Positions 32,290 to 39,885 of a DNA stretch of 51,404 bases are shown piece after piece. Both the position numbers and the translations under genes were made by a program. The notes below the pieces were generated by a model, which did not search any database, was not told where the DNA came from, and saw nothing but the letters and a program-made list of their open reading frames with translations. Position 1 is the first letter of the stretch. Each line of letters begins with the position of its first letter. Origin of the DNA: Arthrobacter sp. ov407 (lineage in GTDB: Bacteria; Actinomycetota; Actinomycetes; Actinomycetales; Micrococcaceae); contig NZ_FNGD01000021.1 in NCBI RefSeq assembly GCF_900102895.1, positions 1 to 51,404 on the forward strand, written 5' to 3'.

Positions 32290-33453
32290 TCAGATCCCGG
32301 GCCGGCACGCCCCCTGACCGAGAATGGCCAGGCCCGTGAGGTCCCCGGCCTGGTAAGTGGCCACCCCGGGAACGCCCGTCGGGTTCATCAGCTGGGCTGG
32401 GTTCTGAACGTGGCCCAGGCCTACGACATGGCCGAGTTCGTGTTCGATGACCCCTCGGGCCGACGCCAACCCTTCCCGGAAGATCAAGGACCGCAGTGCG
32501 GGCCCGTTCAGTTCCAGCTGGCCGCTGACGTAGGTGACCTCGGAACCCTCTCGGCTGACCGCTTCGCTGCCTCCCAGACCCATGACGTTGGTTCCCACGG
32601 CGTAGTTGGTGAAGCGGGGCTCCTCGGCCGTGGTCTCCCAGGCGATGAGCACCGGCGCCCACCGGTCCCCGTACCGGGCGGGCTGGTAGGCCTTGTGCGT
32701 AGCCGCCGGCGCCTCCGTGGTGGCCCCGTCGTTGATGAACACCAGCCCGGTCGCGCGGGAGACCGCGGCGATGGCCTCCTTGATCAGCTGCGGTCCGGCC
32801 GCGGGCTGGTTGGCGGCGCGGGTGACGTAGTGGATGGGCCGGCACGGGTCATAGGCGGCCGGCCGCTTGTCCTTGCCGGTGGCCGTGAACGCGTAGGAGC
32901 CGGATTTGACGGTCACCGGCAAGGGACGGCCCAGCGGGGCAGAGGCCTCTTCGCGGTCCGGCGTGGGGTGGTCCGAAGCGGGATGGGGCGTCGGAGGAAC
33001 CGCCGCAGGAGCCGCCGAAGGTTGCGTGGGCTTGGCGCCGGGGGTCGGGACGGTCTGGTAAAGAAGGGAGCCGGGGCTACCGGCGGCGGGATCGCTCGCC
33101 GGGCCGCCCAAGAACGCCGACGGTTTCAGGTCACCGTGAAAGTACAACAGGAAACCGCACAGGAGCGCGCCGGCGGCCAGTACGGCGACGGCCTTGAACA
33201 GTAAACGCAGCATCCTACCGAGGGCCCGGAAGAGGCGGATCGGCCACGGGGCAGGGTGGCGCCGGGTGTCCTGGGCGTCGGAGGAGGTGCGGACCTGGTT
33301 GGCATCCCAGTCGGGAAGCAGCGGGGCGGCGTTCCCGCGCCAGCCCTCAGGCGGGGCCGGGTTGCCGGCCATTTCTTCCAGCTTCCACAGCGGAATCCGC
33401 TTCGGCTCCGCGGGCATCGCCTGTGCGAACGGGTCCCGGTCAGGCTCACTCAT
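32290..33453 (-). CDS. Membrane-anchored metzincin-like zinc protease
   Basis: A 387-aa protein: cytoplasmic N-terminus (1-80, containing the RIPLWKLEEMAGNPAPPEGW segment in part), one membrane helix (about 84-104), a Pro/Ala-rich external stalk (about 115-170), then a protease domain. The zinc site is HELGHVVGLGH (His338, Glu339, His342, His348), followed by a Met-turn-like LMNP (Met356), which is the metzincin pattern. The fold resembles the matrixin-type domains of secreted actinobacterial proteases. The substrate is unknown. It lies inside the putative tRNA-Thr island and is separated from the DUF2975 gene by about 120 nt. Confidence 0.88.
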   Translation of the reverse strand: MSEPDRDPFAQAMPAEPKRIPLWKLEEMAGNPAPPEGWRGNAAPLLPDWDANQVRTSSDAQDTRRHPAPWPIRLFRALGRMLRLLFKAVAVLAAGALLCGFLLYFHGDLKPSAFLGGPASDPAAGSPGSLLYQTVPTPGAKPTQPSAAPAAVPPTPHPASDHPTPDREEASAPLGRPLPVTVKSGSYAFTATGKDKRPAAYDPCRPIHYVTRAANQPAAGPQLIKEAIAAVSRATGLVFINDGATTEAPAATHKAYQPARYGDRWAPVLIAWETTAEEPRFTNYAVGTNVMGLGGSEAVSREGSEVTYVSGQLELNGPALRSLIFREGLASARGVIEHELGHVVGLGHVQNPAQLMNPTGVPGVATYQAGDLTGLAILGQGACRPGI

Positions 33454-33520
33454 TGGCGCTCATACCCTCACCATCGTCCGTGCCCGCGTCGGCGTAAGGG
33501 AGTCCGAGGCGTCGGACCAC
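33446..33520 (-). CDS. Possible 24-codon ORF coupled to the protease gene
   Basis: A short open frame from GTG 33520 encodes MVRRLGLPYADAGTDDGEG and five more residues, ending at a TGA that overlaps the first codons of the protease gene (ATGAGTGA). It reads as ordinary protein rather than noise and may be a leader peptide or the residual 3' end of a lost gene. No ribosome binding site was found. Confidence 0.25.
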   Translation of the reverse strand: MVRRLGLPYADAGTDDGEGMSANE

Positions 33521-33534
33521 GTCAATCCCGACCA

Positions 33535-33566
33535 GAAGAATGCCCCGCCGTCACTGACAGCGGGGC
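33535..33566 (-). terminator. Likely terminator of the DUF805 gene
   Basis: A 7-bp stem GCCCCGC/GCGGGGC (33542-33548, 33560-33566) is followed on the minus strand by ATTCTT. It lies 45 nt after the DUF805 stop and also falls near the start of the short frame upstream of the protease gene. Confidence 0.6.
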
Positions 33567-33610
33567 CTTCTCGTTGGTGGTTCGTGCAGGATCAGTGTTC
33601 GTCACGTGAC

Positions 33611-34174
33611 CTACGCAGGGACGTCGAACCGCTGTCCCTCCGGCTTGGAGCCCAGCGCCATGAAGACGACGATGAGGATGGGGCCGACGAAGGGGACCAG
33701 GATCAGGAGGTACATCCAGCCGCTCATGTTCGTGTCGTGGAGCCGCCGGACGGAGACGGCCAGGGACGGGACGATGATGGCCAGGGAAATAATGACTGAC
33801 AGGATGAGGCCGACCCAATACCCCGGGCCCGGGACGCTGGTGCCGTCTGGGCGCAACGTCGCGCCGGCGGAGCCAGCGACAAGCGTGAAGATGTTCAGGA
33901 CAAGCGAGACGATGCCGGAGACGAGCGCCCACCACCAGTATTCGCTCCGGCTGGCCCGGCCTGAGAACGTTGCGTACTTCTTGAAGAACCTCGACACGGC
34001 CTCCGGCAGGGATGCGCCGTAGAGGGGTGCCCAGAGCGGCACCGGCCCGGACGCCGTGCCCGGGTACATCGGCGCGGCGTACGGATTGGACGCCCACCCC
34101 GGGTTCTGCCGGGGCTGCTCGCTTGGCCATATCTGCTGGCCGGTGTCCGGCGGAGGCTGCTGAAGATTTGACAT
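33611..34174 (-). CDS. DUF805 family membrane protein
   Basis: A 187-aa membrane protein. The N-terminus (1-60) is Pro/Gln/Tyr-rich (PPPDTGQQIWPSEQPRQNPG), typical of actinobacterial membrane-protein tails. The domain starts FFKKYATFSGRASRSEYWWW and continues through four helices with VPSLAVSVRRLHDTNMSGWMYLL, the DUF805 (YhaH-like) signature. The function is unknown. The ATG at 34174 has AAGGAG six bases upstream, and the longer frame to 34384 lacks support. Confidence 0.9.
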   Translation of the reverse strand: MSNLQQPPPDTGQQIWPSEQPRQNPGWASNPYAAPMYPGTASGPVPLWAPLYGASLPEAVSRFFKKYATFSGRASRSEYWWWALVSGIVSLVLNIFTLVAGSAGATLRPDGTSVPGPGYWVGLILSVIISLAIIVPSLAVSVRRLHDTNMSGWMYLLILVPFVGPILIVVFMALGSKPEGQRFDVPA

Positions 34175-34420
34175 GTCGTGCTCCTTCATTGGTGTGGATC
34201 CGGTCGGATCAGTGAGGGTGAGGCCGACGGCGGTCCAGAGCAGCACCTGCGGCCACGAAACTTGAAATCCGGCCCGATGAATCGGCCCTCTGGCCCTCTT
34301 GAACTGCCATGGTTCCCCCACGCCTGATGCCGCCTCCAGTAGGCGTCGATCGTCATGGTACCGGCGTTTTCGCTCCGTGGGCACTATTAGGTCACGGAAT
34401 GTTCCCGCAGGTCAGGACAT

Positions 34421-34448
34421 GAAAAGGGCGGCACTTTCCGGTGCCGCC
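34421..34448 (-). terminator. Rho-independent terminator of the 122-aa protein gene
   Basis: GGCGGCAC/GTGCCGCC (34427-34434, 34441-34448) is followed on the minus strand by CTTTTC. It is 40 nt after the stop of the gene at 34488. The rest of 34175-34487 shows no gene. Confidence 0.8.
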
Positions 34449-34487
34449 ACTGGGGATGAAGATTACTGCCGCTGCCGCTGCCCCGGG

Positions 34488-34856
34488 TTAGTCTTCGTGC
34501 GGGTCGATACGGTCTGGCTCAGCGTTATCCTCGGATTCTCTGTACCGGATTTCGGCGACCTCTTTCCGAGCGTCCTCTCGAACGTCGGAAAATCTGATGA
34601 CGGGCCAGTCGTAGTTTGCAATCAGGTCCGTGAGGCGCGCGATGATGAGGCTCCCTTCGAGCGGGTCATCGATGTAGGCCAAGGTGACGGGAACGGCCCG
34701 CCCCATGTCGGCGATGACTTCCCCTTGCCCGGGGGTGGCAAAGTCCGGCCGACCGGTTGTTGTGGTCAGAAATGTCCGCTCTTCAGCGTTGAGATAGGCG
34801 ATCCTGTCGATCCGTGTGACGTTGAGGGCGTCTGTGGATGTATGAAGAACGCGCAT
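34488..34856 (-). CDS. Hypothetical protein
   Basis: A 122-aa soluble, acidic protein starting MRVLHTSTDALNVTRIDRIAYLNAEE, with alternating strands and helices and a charged tail rich in Glu and Asp. No signal peptide or membrane helix is visible and the family was not recognised. AT content looks higher than in neighbouring genes, which fits recent acquisition; it is the gene nearest the distal att-like repeat. The start is the first ATG preceded by an AAAGG-like site. Confidence 0.65.
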   Translation of the reverse strand: MRVLHTSTDALNVTRIDRIAYLNAEERTFLTTTTGRPDFATPGQGEVIADMGRAVPVTLAYIDDPLEGSLIIARLTDLIANYDWPVIRFSDVREDARKEVAEIRYRESEDNAEPDRIDPHED

Positions 34857-35003
34857 GGTCCATGCCTTTCTCGCTTCTGCTGTCAGGCTACTCCGGTGTT
34901 GTCCTGGTCGGGACCCGCTGGCGCGTGGACTCATGCCTGTCACGGAGGACAAAGGGACTGGTCAGGTAGCTGGCAGAGGAACTGACTGCCAGGTCGCCAG
35001 GTC

Positions 35004-35026
35004 GCAGGAAGCTCGAGAAGAACCCC
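35004..35026 (+). repeat. att-like direct repeat, copy 2
   Basis: An exact 23-nt copy of the tRNA-Thr 3' end and flank (see 31187-31209). AGGTCGCCAG just before it (34991-35000) also matches tRNA sequence, as if part of the T arm was copied and then partly deleted. No complete second tRNA is present. Confidence 0.75.
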
Positions 35027-35057
35027 CGGAAATCAACGATTTTCGGGGGTTCTTCTC
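35015..35057. terminator. Strong bidirectional hairpin at the island edge
   Basis: Two 20-nt arms (35015-35034, 35038-35057) pair with one mismatch around a 3-nt loop. The left arm starts inside the att-like repeat. It can terminate transcription from either side. Confidence 0.8.
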
Positions 35058-35111
35058 GTTGTCCTCGGCGGGTGCCGGATCCTGCTCCCAGTTTCCGCAC
35101 GCTTACTTCGG

Positions 35112-35408
35112 TCAGGCGCCCGCTCCGGGGGTGAAGTAATTGTGGACGTCCAGATACTTCACCGTAGGCGGCGCGGGGATACCGACTTCGGCAGTGAACG
35201 GGCCGATCTGGTCCTTCGCGAAGGCGTCGTAGAGTTCCTTCGTCTGCCATAGGTCGGTGACGAGGATCCCGTCGTCGGTGGCGGCGACCCAGTGTCCGAG
35301 GGCCCCGGCCGGTGCGGGCCCACCAGGCGTAAGGCCCATCTTGCCTATGACCTGGTCGTATTGCTCCAGCGTGGCACCGGCAAATTCCATGATGACTGCG
35401 ACGGCCAT
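35112..35408 (-). CDS. Small ABM-like dimeric alpha-beta barrel protein
   Basis: A 98-aa protein starting MAVAVIMEFAGATLEQYDQVIGKMGL, with ILVTDLWQTKELYDAFAKDQIGPF in the middle. The pattern resembles the antibiotic-biosynthesis-monooxygenase-like (ferredoxin-like, dimeric) fold, here without recognisable catalytic residues. The ATG at 35408 follows GGAGAAGACA. It lies just outside the distal att-like repeat. Function unknown; stress-response barrel relatives are possible. Confidence 0.75.
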   Translation of the reverse strand: MAVAVIMEFAGATLEQYDQVIGKMGLTPGGPAPAGALGHWVAATDDGILVTDLWQTKELYDAFAKDQIGPFTAEVGIPAPPTVKYLDVHNYFTPGAGA

Positions 35409-35640
35409 TGTCTTCTCCTCACAGGTGGCAGGCCGCAAGGCAACGGCCTGCGATTGGTTTGATACGGCACGGTCTACGCCCGGGCCGGGCAGTCGTCAAT
35501 ACGTCACGGAGTGAGGGCATCGCAAGTCCCGCGAACCGCTGTCAGGACCGCCGTCGGTGTCGGTGTTCCTCCATGAGACTGGCGTGCGGGTGCGGCCCGT
35601 GTGTCGGTGCGGTTTTTGGCGTGCGAGCGGCAGCCAGCAT

Positions 35641-35675
35641 GCAAAAGGCCCCTTCCGGTCGGTGCCGGAGGGGCC
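35641..35675 (-). terminator. Rho-independent terminator of the DUF4190 gene
   Basis: GGCCCCTTCCGG (35647-35658) pairs with CCGGAGGGGCC (35665-35675) with a single bulge, followed on the minus strand by TTTTGC. The stretch 35409-35640 before it holds no gene. Confidence 0.8.
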
Positions 35676-35687
35676 GTCTGCTGGGTC

Positions 35688-35951
35688 TTAGCGGTTTGCG
35701 GCCGCCGAGCCCATGACACCAACGATCAGGATGACTGCCAAGGCGATCGACACGTAGCCGATGACCAGGGCGGCGATGGCCAGGCCCCGGCCGCCCTCAC
35801 CGGTGGTCTTGATCTGGTTCAGGGCGATGTGACCCAGGATAATGCCGAGCAGGCTGATGAAAAAGGATGAAACCAGCGCCGCGATGGCAAGTCCATTGGT
35901 CTTCGCGGCAGCGGGCGCGGGCGCGTAGCCCTGGTACTGGGGTGAGCTCAT
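35688..35951 (-). CDS. DUF4190 family membrane protein
   Basis: An 87-aa protein: a short Pro/Ala/Tyr-rich N-terminus (MSSPQYQGYAPAPAAAK), then two membrane helices around the DUF4190 core, LAIAALVSSFF, LGIILGHIALNQIKTTGEGGRGLAIAALVIGY in order. The family is widespread in actinobacteria and has no assigned function. AAAGGC lies before the ATG at 35951; the longer frame to 36038 was not used. Confidence 0.87.
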   Translation of the reverse strand: MSSPQYQGYAPAPAAAKTNGLAIAALVSSFFISLLGIILGHIALNQIKTTGEGGRGLAIAALVIGYVSIALAVILIVGVMGSAAANR

Positions 35952-36194
35952 GGTTGTGATGCCTTTCAATCCGTCATTGTGGGTCCCCCGGCCCGCACCA
36001 TGCGGATCGGCTCTCAAAAAGTACCAAGCCGCAGGCACGACGGAACCATTTTGGCCAACATTTGCTCGCGCGCCTTAGGAAAGCTCGTCACGCTGCGCAG
36101 GACCCGGCGCCGTCACCGGGTCACGGACACGCCCATGGTCGGACTTAGTGCCCCCGGACGCGGCGGGCTGGCGTTCGTGGCGGGGCCGGACTCC

Positions 36195-36200
36195 TATGAT
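36195..36200 (+). promoter_or_regulatory. Putative -10 of the 346-aa coiled-coil gene (leaderless)
   Basis: TATGAT ends exactly 6 nt before the ATG at 36207 and no ribosome binding site is present, so transcription probably begins at the start codon. The rest of 35952-36206 has no gene. Confidence 0.5.
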
Positions 36201-36206
36201 GCTTGC

Positions 36207-37247
36207 ATGGGAACGCGGGAACTTGAGGGCATTGCCGGACCGCTCTATGCATTGCCCTACGGGGAGTTCGTGGCTGCCAGAACGGCCGCGGCCAAAGACG
36301 TCAGCGCCATAGGCCTCACCTCAGCCGAGCAGCGTGCCCTTGCAGCCGAAGTCCGGGCCCTGCCCAAACCGTCGGTCGCGGCGTGGGCGGTGAACATGCT
36401 GGCGGCGCACAGCCCCGAAATCCTTCGCGAGCTGGCAGGACTGGGAACGTCGATGCAAGCCGCGCAGGACGCACTGGATGCGGCGGCCCTCCGCCGCCTC
36501 GCCCAGGAGCGGCGCCAGCTTCTCGCCGGCGCAGTAAAGACGGCACACGCCTTGGCCGCCCAGCAGGGACGGGCCATCAGCGCCTCCGTGGCGACGGAAG
36601 TGGAGCAGACCCTGCGTGCCGCCACCGCCGACCCGGGGGCCGCAGCTGCCGTGCAGAGCGGCTGTCTGCTCCGGGCACTCTCGGCGGACGGGGTCGACGT
36701 CGTCGATCTCGCCGGCGCCGTGGCTGTCCCCGGGAGCCACGCAGCCGCGGTCACCGCAACTGGAACTGGAAGCGCACGGGAAACGGCCACCGTCCGCGGG
36801 ACAGAACCAGCGGCCGGCGCCCGCGCGGGCGAACCGGCGGCCCGGGCCGCGGATCGCGGTAAGGCTGCCGGCGGAAAATCAACGGAACAGCCCCGCCTCC
36901 GGGCCGTCGGGCAAGCACGGGTGGCGCCCACGCCGTCGGCGGTGGAACGGGCGCGGGCCGGCCTGGAAGGGGCTGAAGAAGCCGCCGCGGAGGCCGACGA
37001 GGAAGCACGCCGCGCGGCCGCTGAGCTGGCGGCGGCGACGGCGGAAAGCACTCGGCTGGCCGATGAGGCGCGCGAACTCAGGCGGCGCCTGGACGTGGCC
37101 GAAACCGAGCTCAAGGGAGCACGGAAGCGTCACGAGCTGGCGGCGGCCCTGGCGCAGCAGACGGCACGGGCCGCGGACCGGCAACGCCGCAAGGAAGTCC
37201 TGGCGCGGGAACGGGTGCTGCGACTCGGCAACACGCCGGAGGGGTGA
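36207..37247 (+). CDS. Hypothetical coiled-coil protein
   Basis: A 346-aa protein without signal peptide or membrane helix. The N-terminal part (1-190) is helical and contains KPSVAAWAVNMLAAHSPEILRELAGLG-type sequence. A Gly/Ala/Arg-rich linker follows (about 195-260), then a long Ala/Glu/Arg coiled coil (about 265-335) with heptad-like spacing. The family was not recognised by name. The start is set by MGTRELEGIAGPLYALPYGEF and the TATGAT hexamer; no stop breaks the frame upstream to 35979. A structural or nucleoid-related role would be speculation. Confidence 0.75.
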   Translation: MGTRELEGIAGPLYALPYGEFVAARTAAAKDVSAIGLTSAEQRALAAEVRALPKPSVAAWAVNMLAAHSPEILRELAGLGTSMQAAQDALDAAALRRLAQERRQLLAGAVKTAHALAAQQGRAISASVATEVEQTLRAATADPGAAAAVQSGCLLRALSADGVDVVDLAGAVAVPGSHAAAVTATGTGSARETATVRGTEPAAGARAGEPAARAADRGKAAGGKSTEQPRLRAVGQARVAPTPSAVERARAGLEGAEEAAAEADEEARRAAAELAAATAESTRLADEARELRRRLDVAETELKGARKRHELAAALAQQTARAADRQRRKEVLARERVLRLGNTPEG

Positions 37248-37283
37248 AGTCTTACTGTCGGAGGTCGGTTGCAGACTGGAATC

Positions 37284-37529
37284 ATGGAGAACAACCAGAA
37301 TTTCCAGCAGAGCTTCGACCAGGATTTCCAGCCGGGTTTCAACGGCGCACGCGATGGCGCACTGTATTTCGCGGTCACCTACCTGGACACCGACTGCGGC
37401 CGGATCCGCACCGAGAACTTCGATGACGCCGCCGCCGCGGACCGCTTCGCCAGCCGGTGCATTGCGGGCGAAGACGGCTGGGCCGTCGTCGATGCAATCC
37501 CGGCGAAAGAGCGCCGGGCCGCCGCCTGA
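37284..37529 (+). CDS. Small hypothetical protein
   Basis: An 81-aa acidic protein: a Gln/Asn/Phe-rich N-terminus (MENNQNFQQSFDQDFQPG) and a compact C-terminal part, ALYFAVTYLDTDCGRIRTENF, then helices. No family was recognised. A TTG at 37269, five codons earlier, has GGAGG four bases upstream and is an alternative start. It follows the coiled-coil gene by about 20-35 nt and may be co-transcribed. Confidence 0.65.
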   Translation: MENNQNFQQSFDQDFQPGFNGARDGALYFAVTYLDTDCGRIRTENFDDAAAADRFASRCIAGEDGWAVVDAIPAKERRAAA

Positions 37530-37600
37530 CTCCTGACCAATTCAGGAGCGGGCCGGGCCGCGGGAACGGGCAGGGTCACGGGAATGGGCCGGGCGCGGGA

Positions 37601-37632
37601 AGGGCCTCCACCCCGTGCGGGGTGAAGGCCCT
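37601..37632. terminator. Hairpin between converging genes
   Basis: AGGGCCTCCACCCC and its near complement (37601-37614, 37619-37632) form a stem with one mismatch and a 4-nt loop between the 81-aa gene and the aldo/keto reductase gene. There is no long T run. Confidence 0.6.
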
Positions 37633-37673
37633 GTGCGAACGTCGGCTGGCCGCCGGCGTCGTTGGGGTGTTGT

Positions 37674-38519
37674 TTAGGCGAAGTCGGAGACAGCCGGGTC
37701 CGGGCCGATCCGGCCGGCATCTTCGGCGGAACGGTCCAGTCCGTTGATGGCCTGGATGTCGGTCTCGTCGAGGGTAACGTCCAGGGCCGCGTAGTTCTCG
37801 CGGATCCGGGACTCGGTCACGGACTTCGGGATGACCACGTTGCCGATGGCAAGGTGCCACGCGATGACAACCTGGGCCGGGGTGGCGCCGTGCTTGGCGG
37901 CAATCTGGGAAATGACGGGGCTCTCGAGGAGCTCCCCGCCCTGGCCCAGCGGCGACCAGGCCTGGGTGAGGATGCCCTTGGACGCGTTGAATTCGCGCAG
38001 GTCGGCCTGGCTGAAGAAGGGGTGCAGTTCGATCTGGTTGATGGCCGGAACCACGCCGGTCTCATCGATCAGGCGCTGCAGACCCTCCTTGGTGAAGTTG
38101 GAGACGCCGATGGTCTTTACCCGGCCCTGCTTCTGGAGCTCGATGAGGGCCTTCCAGGTGTCAACGTACTTGTCCTGCTTGGGCTGCATCCAGTGGATCA
38201 GGTACAGGTCCAGGGTCTCGAGGCCCAGCCGCTCCATGGACTCCTCGAACGCCTTCAGAGTGGACTCGTAGCCCTGGTCCGCGTTCCACAGCTTGGTGGT
38301 GATGAAAATTTCCTCGGGCTTAAGGCCGGAACGCTCAATGGCGCGGCCCACGCCTGCTTCATTGCCGTAGATCTTTGCCGTGTCGATGTGGCGGAAGCCG
38401 GCCTCAAACGCCTGCACAACCACCTTTTCGGCCACGTCATCTTCAACCTGCCACACTCCGTAGCCAAGCTGCGGGATGGTCTTGCCGTCATTGAAAGTCA
38501 GTTCCGGTGAAAAAGTCAT
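37674..38519 (-). CDS. Aldo/keto reductase
   Basis: A 281-aa NADPH-dependent reductase with a TIM-barrel fold. The catalytic tetrad is visible: Asp46 and Tyr51 in FRHIDTAKIYGNEAGVG, Lys76 in ITTKLWNAD and His109 in LYLIHWMQP. The cofactor-binding VVIPKSVTESRIREN is present near the C-terminus. It resembles the 2,5-diketo-gluconate reductase/AKR5 group; the physiological carbonyl substrate is unknown. AGGA lies upstream of the ATG. It is a single-gene unit. Confidence 0.93.
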   Translation of the reverse strand: MTFSPELTFNDGKTIPQLGYGVWQVEDDVAEKVVVQAFEAGFRHIDTAKIYGNEAGVGRAIERSGLKPEEIFITTKLWNADQGYESTLKAFEESMERLGLETLDLYLIHWMQPKQDKYVDTWKALIELQKQGRVKTIGVSNFTKEGLQRLIDETGVVPAINQIELHPFFSQADLREFNASKGILTQAWSPLGQGGELLESPVISQIAAKHGATPAQVVIAWHLAIGNVVIPKSVTESRIRENYAALDVTLDETDIQAINGLDRSAEDAGRIGPDPAVSDFA

Positions 38520-38586
38520 ATAAGTATCCTGCCAACATCGGCGCCGTCCGGCCAGCGTCAGGGCGAAGCTAAGCTAGGCGCGTAAC

Positions 38587-38613
38587 CGGGAATACCCGGG
38601 AATAACGGGAATA
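38587..38613. repeat. Three short CGGGAATA repeats
   Basis: CGGGAATA occurs at 38587, 38597 and 38606 in the gap upstream of the aldo/keto reductase gene. The spacing is 10 and 9 nt. The function is unknown; it could be a small protein-binding array. Confidence 0.45.
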
Positions 38614-38682
38614 AAAGGAACATGAGCAATGCCGGCAACGCGGCGCCAAGCCACCGCCGGGCGGTAGTGCGCGGACCGGTGC

Positions 38683-39150
38683 TCAGGTCGTCGCCGGCCG
38701 GTTGCCGTCGGCCTCCGCGAGCCGCCGCTCGGCGTCGTGGACCTGTTCCAGCACGGAATCGGCGCGCCGCCGCACCGACGCGGCACCGGCCGGGACCGGC
38801 CCGACGGCGAGCCGGAGCATCGCGGCCGCCTCAGCCGTCATGGCCAGCGAATTGCCTGCCGTCGAGAGGGCACGGTGAACGCCTGCCAGCGGTCCCGGGA
38901 TATCCAATCCATTGCTGGGAAAGCGCCGCTGGGCCTCCACACAGACCTGCCGCACGCGGGGCGCGAGCGCGGAGAGCTGGTTGGCGATGTCGACGAGTTC
39001 GCCGTAGAGCGCTTCGTCCTCGACCCCCTCGAGGACCTGGTGGTAGCGGTCAAGTCCTCGATTGAACCGGTCGTGGGCGCGCCGCCAGAGGCCTTTGCCG
39101 AGTTCGGCGTCGTCCCTGCGGCCTTGCCGTGCTGCGCTGAAGAAGCCCAA
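38683..39150 (-). CDS. Hypothetical helical protein downstream of bpa
   Basis: A protein of about 155 aa starting near GFFSAARQGRRDDAELGKGLWRRA, all-helical and Arg/Ala/Glu-rich, with no membrane segment. The start is uncertain: TTG 39150 lies 7 nt after the bpa stop, while the open frame reaches back to 39225 and would then overlap bpa. The arrangement suggests co-transcription with the proteasome activator. Family not recognised. Confidence 0.65.
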   Translation of the reverse strand: MGFFSAARQGRRDDAELGKGLWRRAHDRFNRGLDRYHQVLEGVEDEALYGELVDIANQLSALAPRVRQVCVEAQRRFPSNGLDIPGPLAGVHRALSTAGNSLAMTAEAAAMLRLAVGPVPAGAASVRRRADSVLEQVHDAERRLAEADGNRPATT

Positions 39151-39157
39151 AGTCGCG

Positions 39158-39832
39158 CTAAAGGTACTGGCCCGGACCGTGGTCCGGTTCCGCGGGTTCG
39201 GGCGGTTCCGCGGAATCCGCGCCACGACGCGGCGCTGCGGCCCGGACCGGTTCGCCGTTCTCCCCGATGATGACGCCCGGCGCGATCACTGTGCCGGGCG
39301 GCAGCTGGCGCAGCTGCATCTGGGCGTAGGTGTGCTCCCTGGCGGCGTGCTGCGCCGCGATGGCCGTCTGGATGCCGTGGAAGAGTCCCTCGAGCCAGCC
39401 GACCAGTTGGGCCTGGGCTATCCTCAGTTCCGCGTCGGAGGGGGTGGCGTTCTCCGGAAAGGGAAGGTTGATCCGTTCGAGCTCCTCAACGAGCTCCGGG
39501 GCCAGTCCGTCCTCGAGTTCCTTGATGGAACGGTCGTGGATTTCAGCCAGCCGTACGCGCGCCGCGTCGTCCAGAGGCGCGGATTTCACTTCGTCCAGCA
39601 ACTGCTTGACCATCGTGCCGATCCGCATGACCTTCGCAGGTTGGTCCACGAGGTCCTGAAGTTCGCTTCCCCGGGGCGGCCTGGGTACGGGACCGTGACC
39701 ACCGGCGGGCACTGCGGCGGGTGATGCCACGGGCTCTCCGGCCAGCGGCAGGGTGCCCTCCACGGGCGTGCCTTCGACGGGCACGTCGTCGGCAGTTTGG
39801 GCGTCGGGCTGAGTGTCGTGCTGATCGCTCAT
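39158..39832 (-). CDS. bpa: Bacterial proteasome activator Bpa (PafE)
   Basis: A 224-aa protein. The N-terminus (1-55) is acidic and disordered. The helical core has ELQDLVDQPAKVMRIGTMVKQLLDEV, RLAEIHDRSIKELEDGLAPELVEEL and GWLEGLFHGIQTAIAAQ. A conserved PPGTVIAPGVIIGENGEP segment follows. It ends in GPGQYL, the C-terminal GQYL motif that docks into the 20S proteasome alpha ring and opens its gate. Bpa is the ATP-independent activator of the actinobacterial proteasome for unfolded proteins. The proteasome genes are not in this window. Confidence 0.93.
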   Translation of the reverse strand: MSDQHDTQPDAQTADDVPVEGTPVEGTLPLAGEPVASPAAVPAGGHGPVPRPPRGSELQDLVDQPAKVMRIGTMVKQLLDEVKSAPLDDAARVRLAEIHDRSIKELEDGLAPELVEELERINLPFPENATPSDAELRIAQAQLVGWLEGLFHGIQTAIAAQHAAREHTYAQMQLRQLPPGTVIAPGVIIGENGEPVRAAAPRRGADSAEPPEPAEPDHGPGQYL

Positions 39833-39885
39833 GGCTTCATACTCTCACGCGCCGGGCGACGCGGACCCGGCGTCCGCCGCAAGCG

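Noticed and set aside
32248..33204. 318-codon plus-strand frame opposite the zinc protease
   Set aside because: The minus strand encodes an intact HExxHxxGxxH protease; the plus frame is Gly/Arg/Val-rich noise.
34888..35250. 120-codon minus-strand frame across the distal att-like repeat
   Set aside because: It runs through a strong hairpin and overlaps two better-supported genes.
38622..39065. Plus-strand ORF with AAAGGAAC before its ATG
   Set aside because: It has a plausible ribosome binding site, but nearly all of it is antisense to the gene after bpa and is Arg/Pro/Ala-rich shadow sequence.
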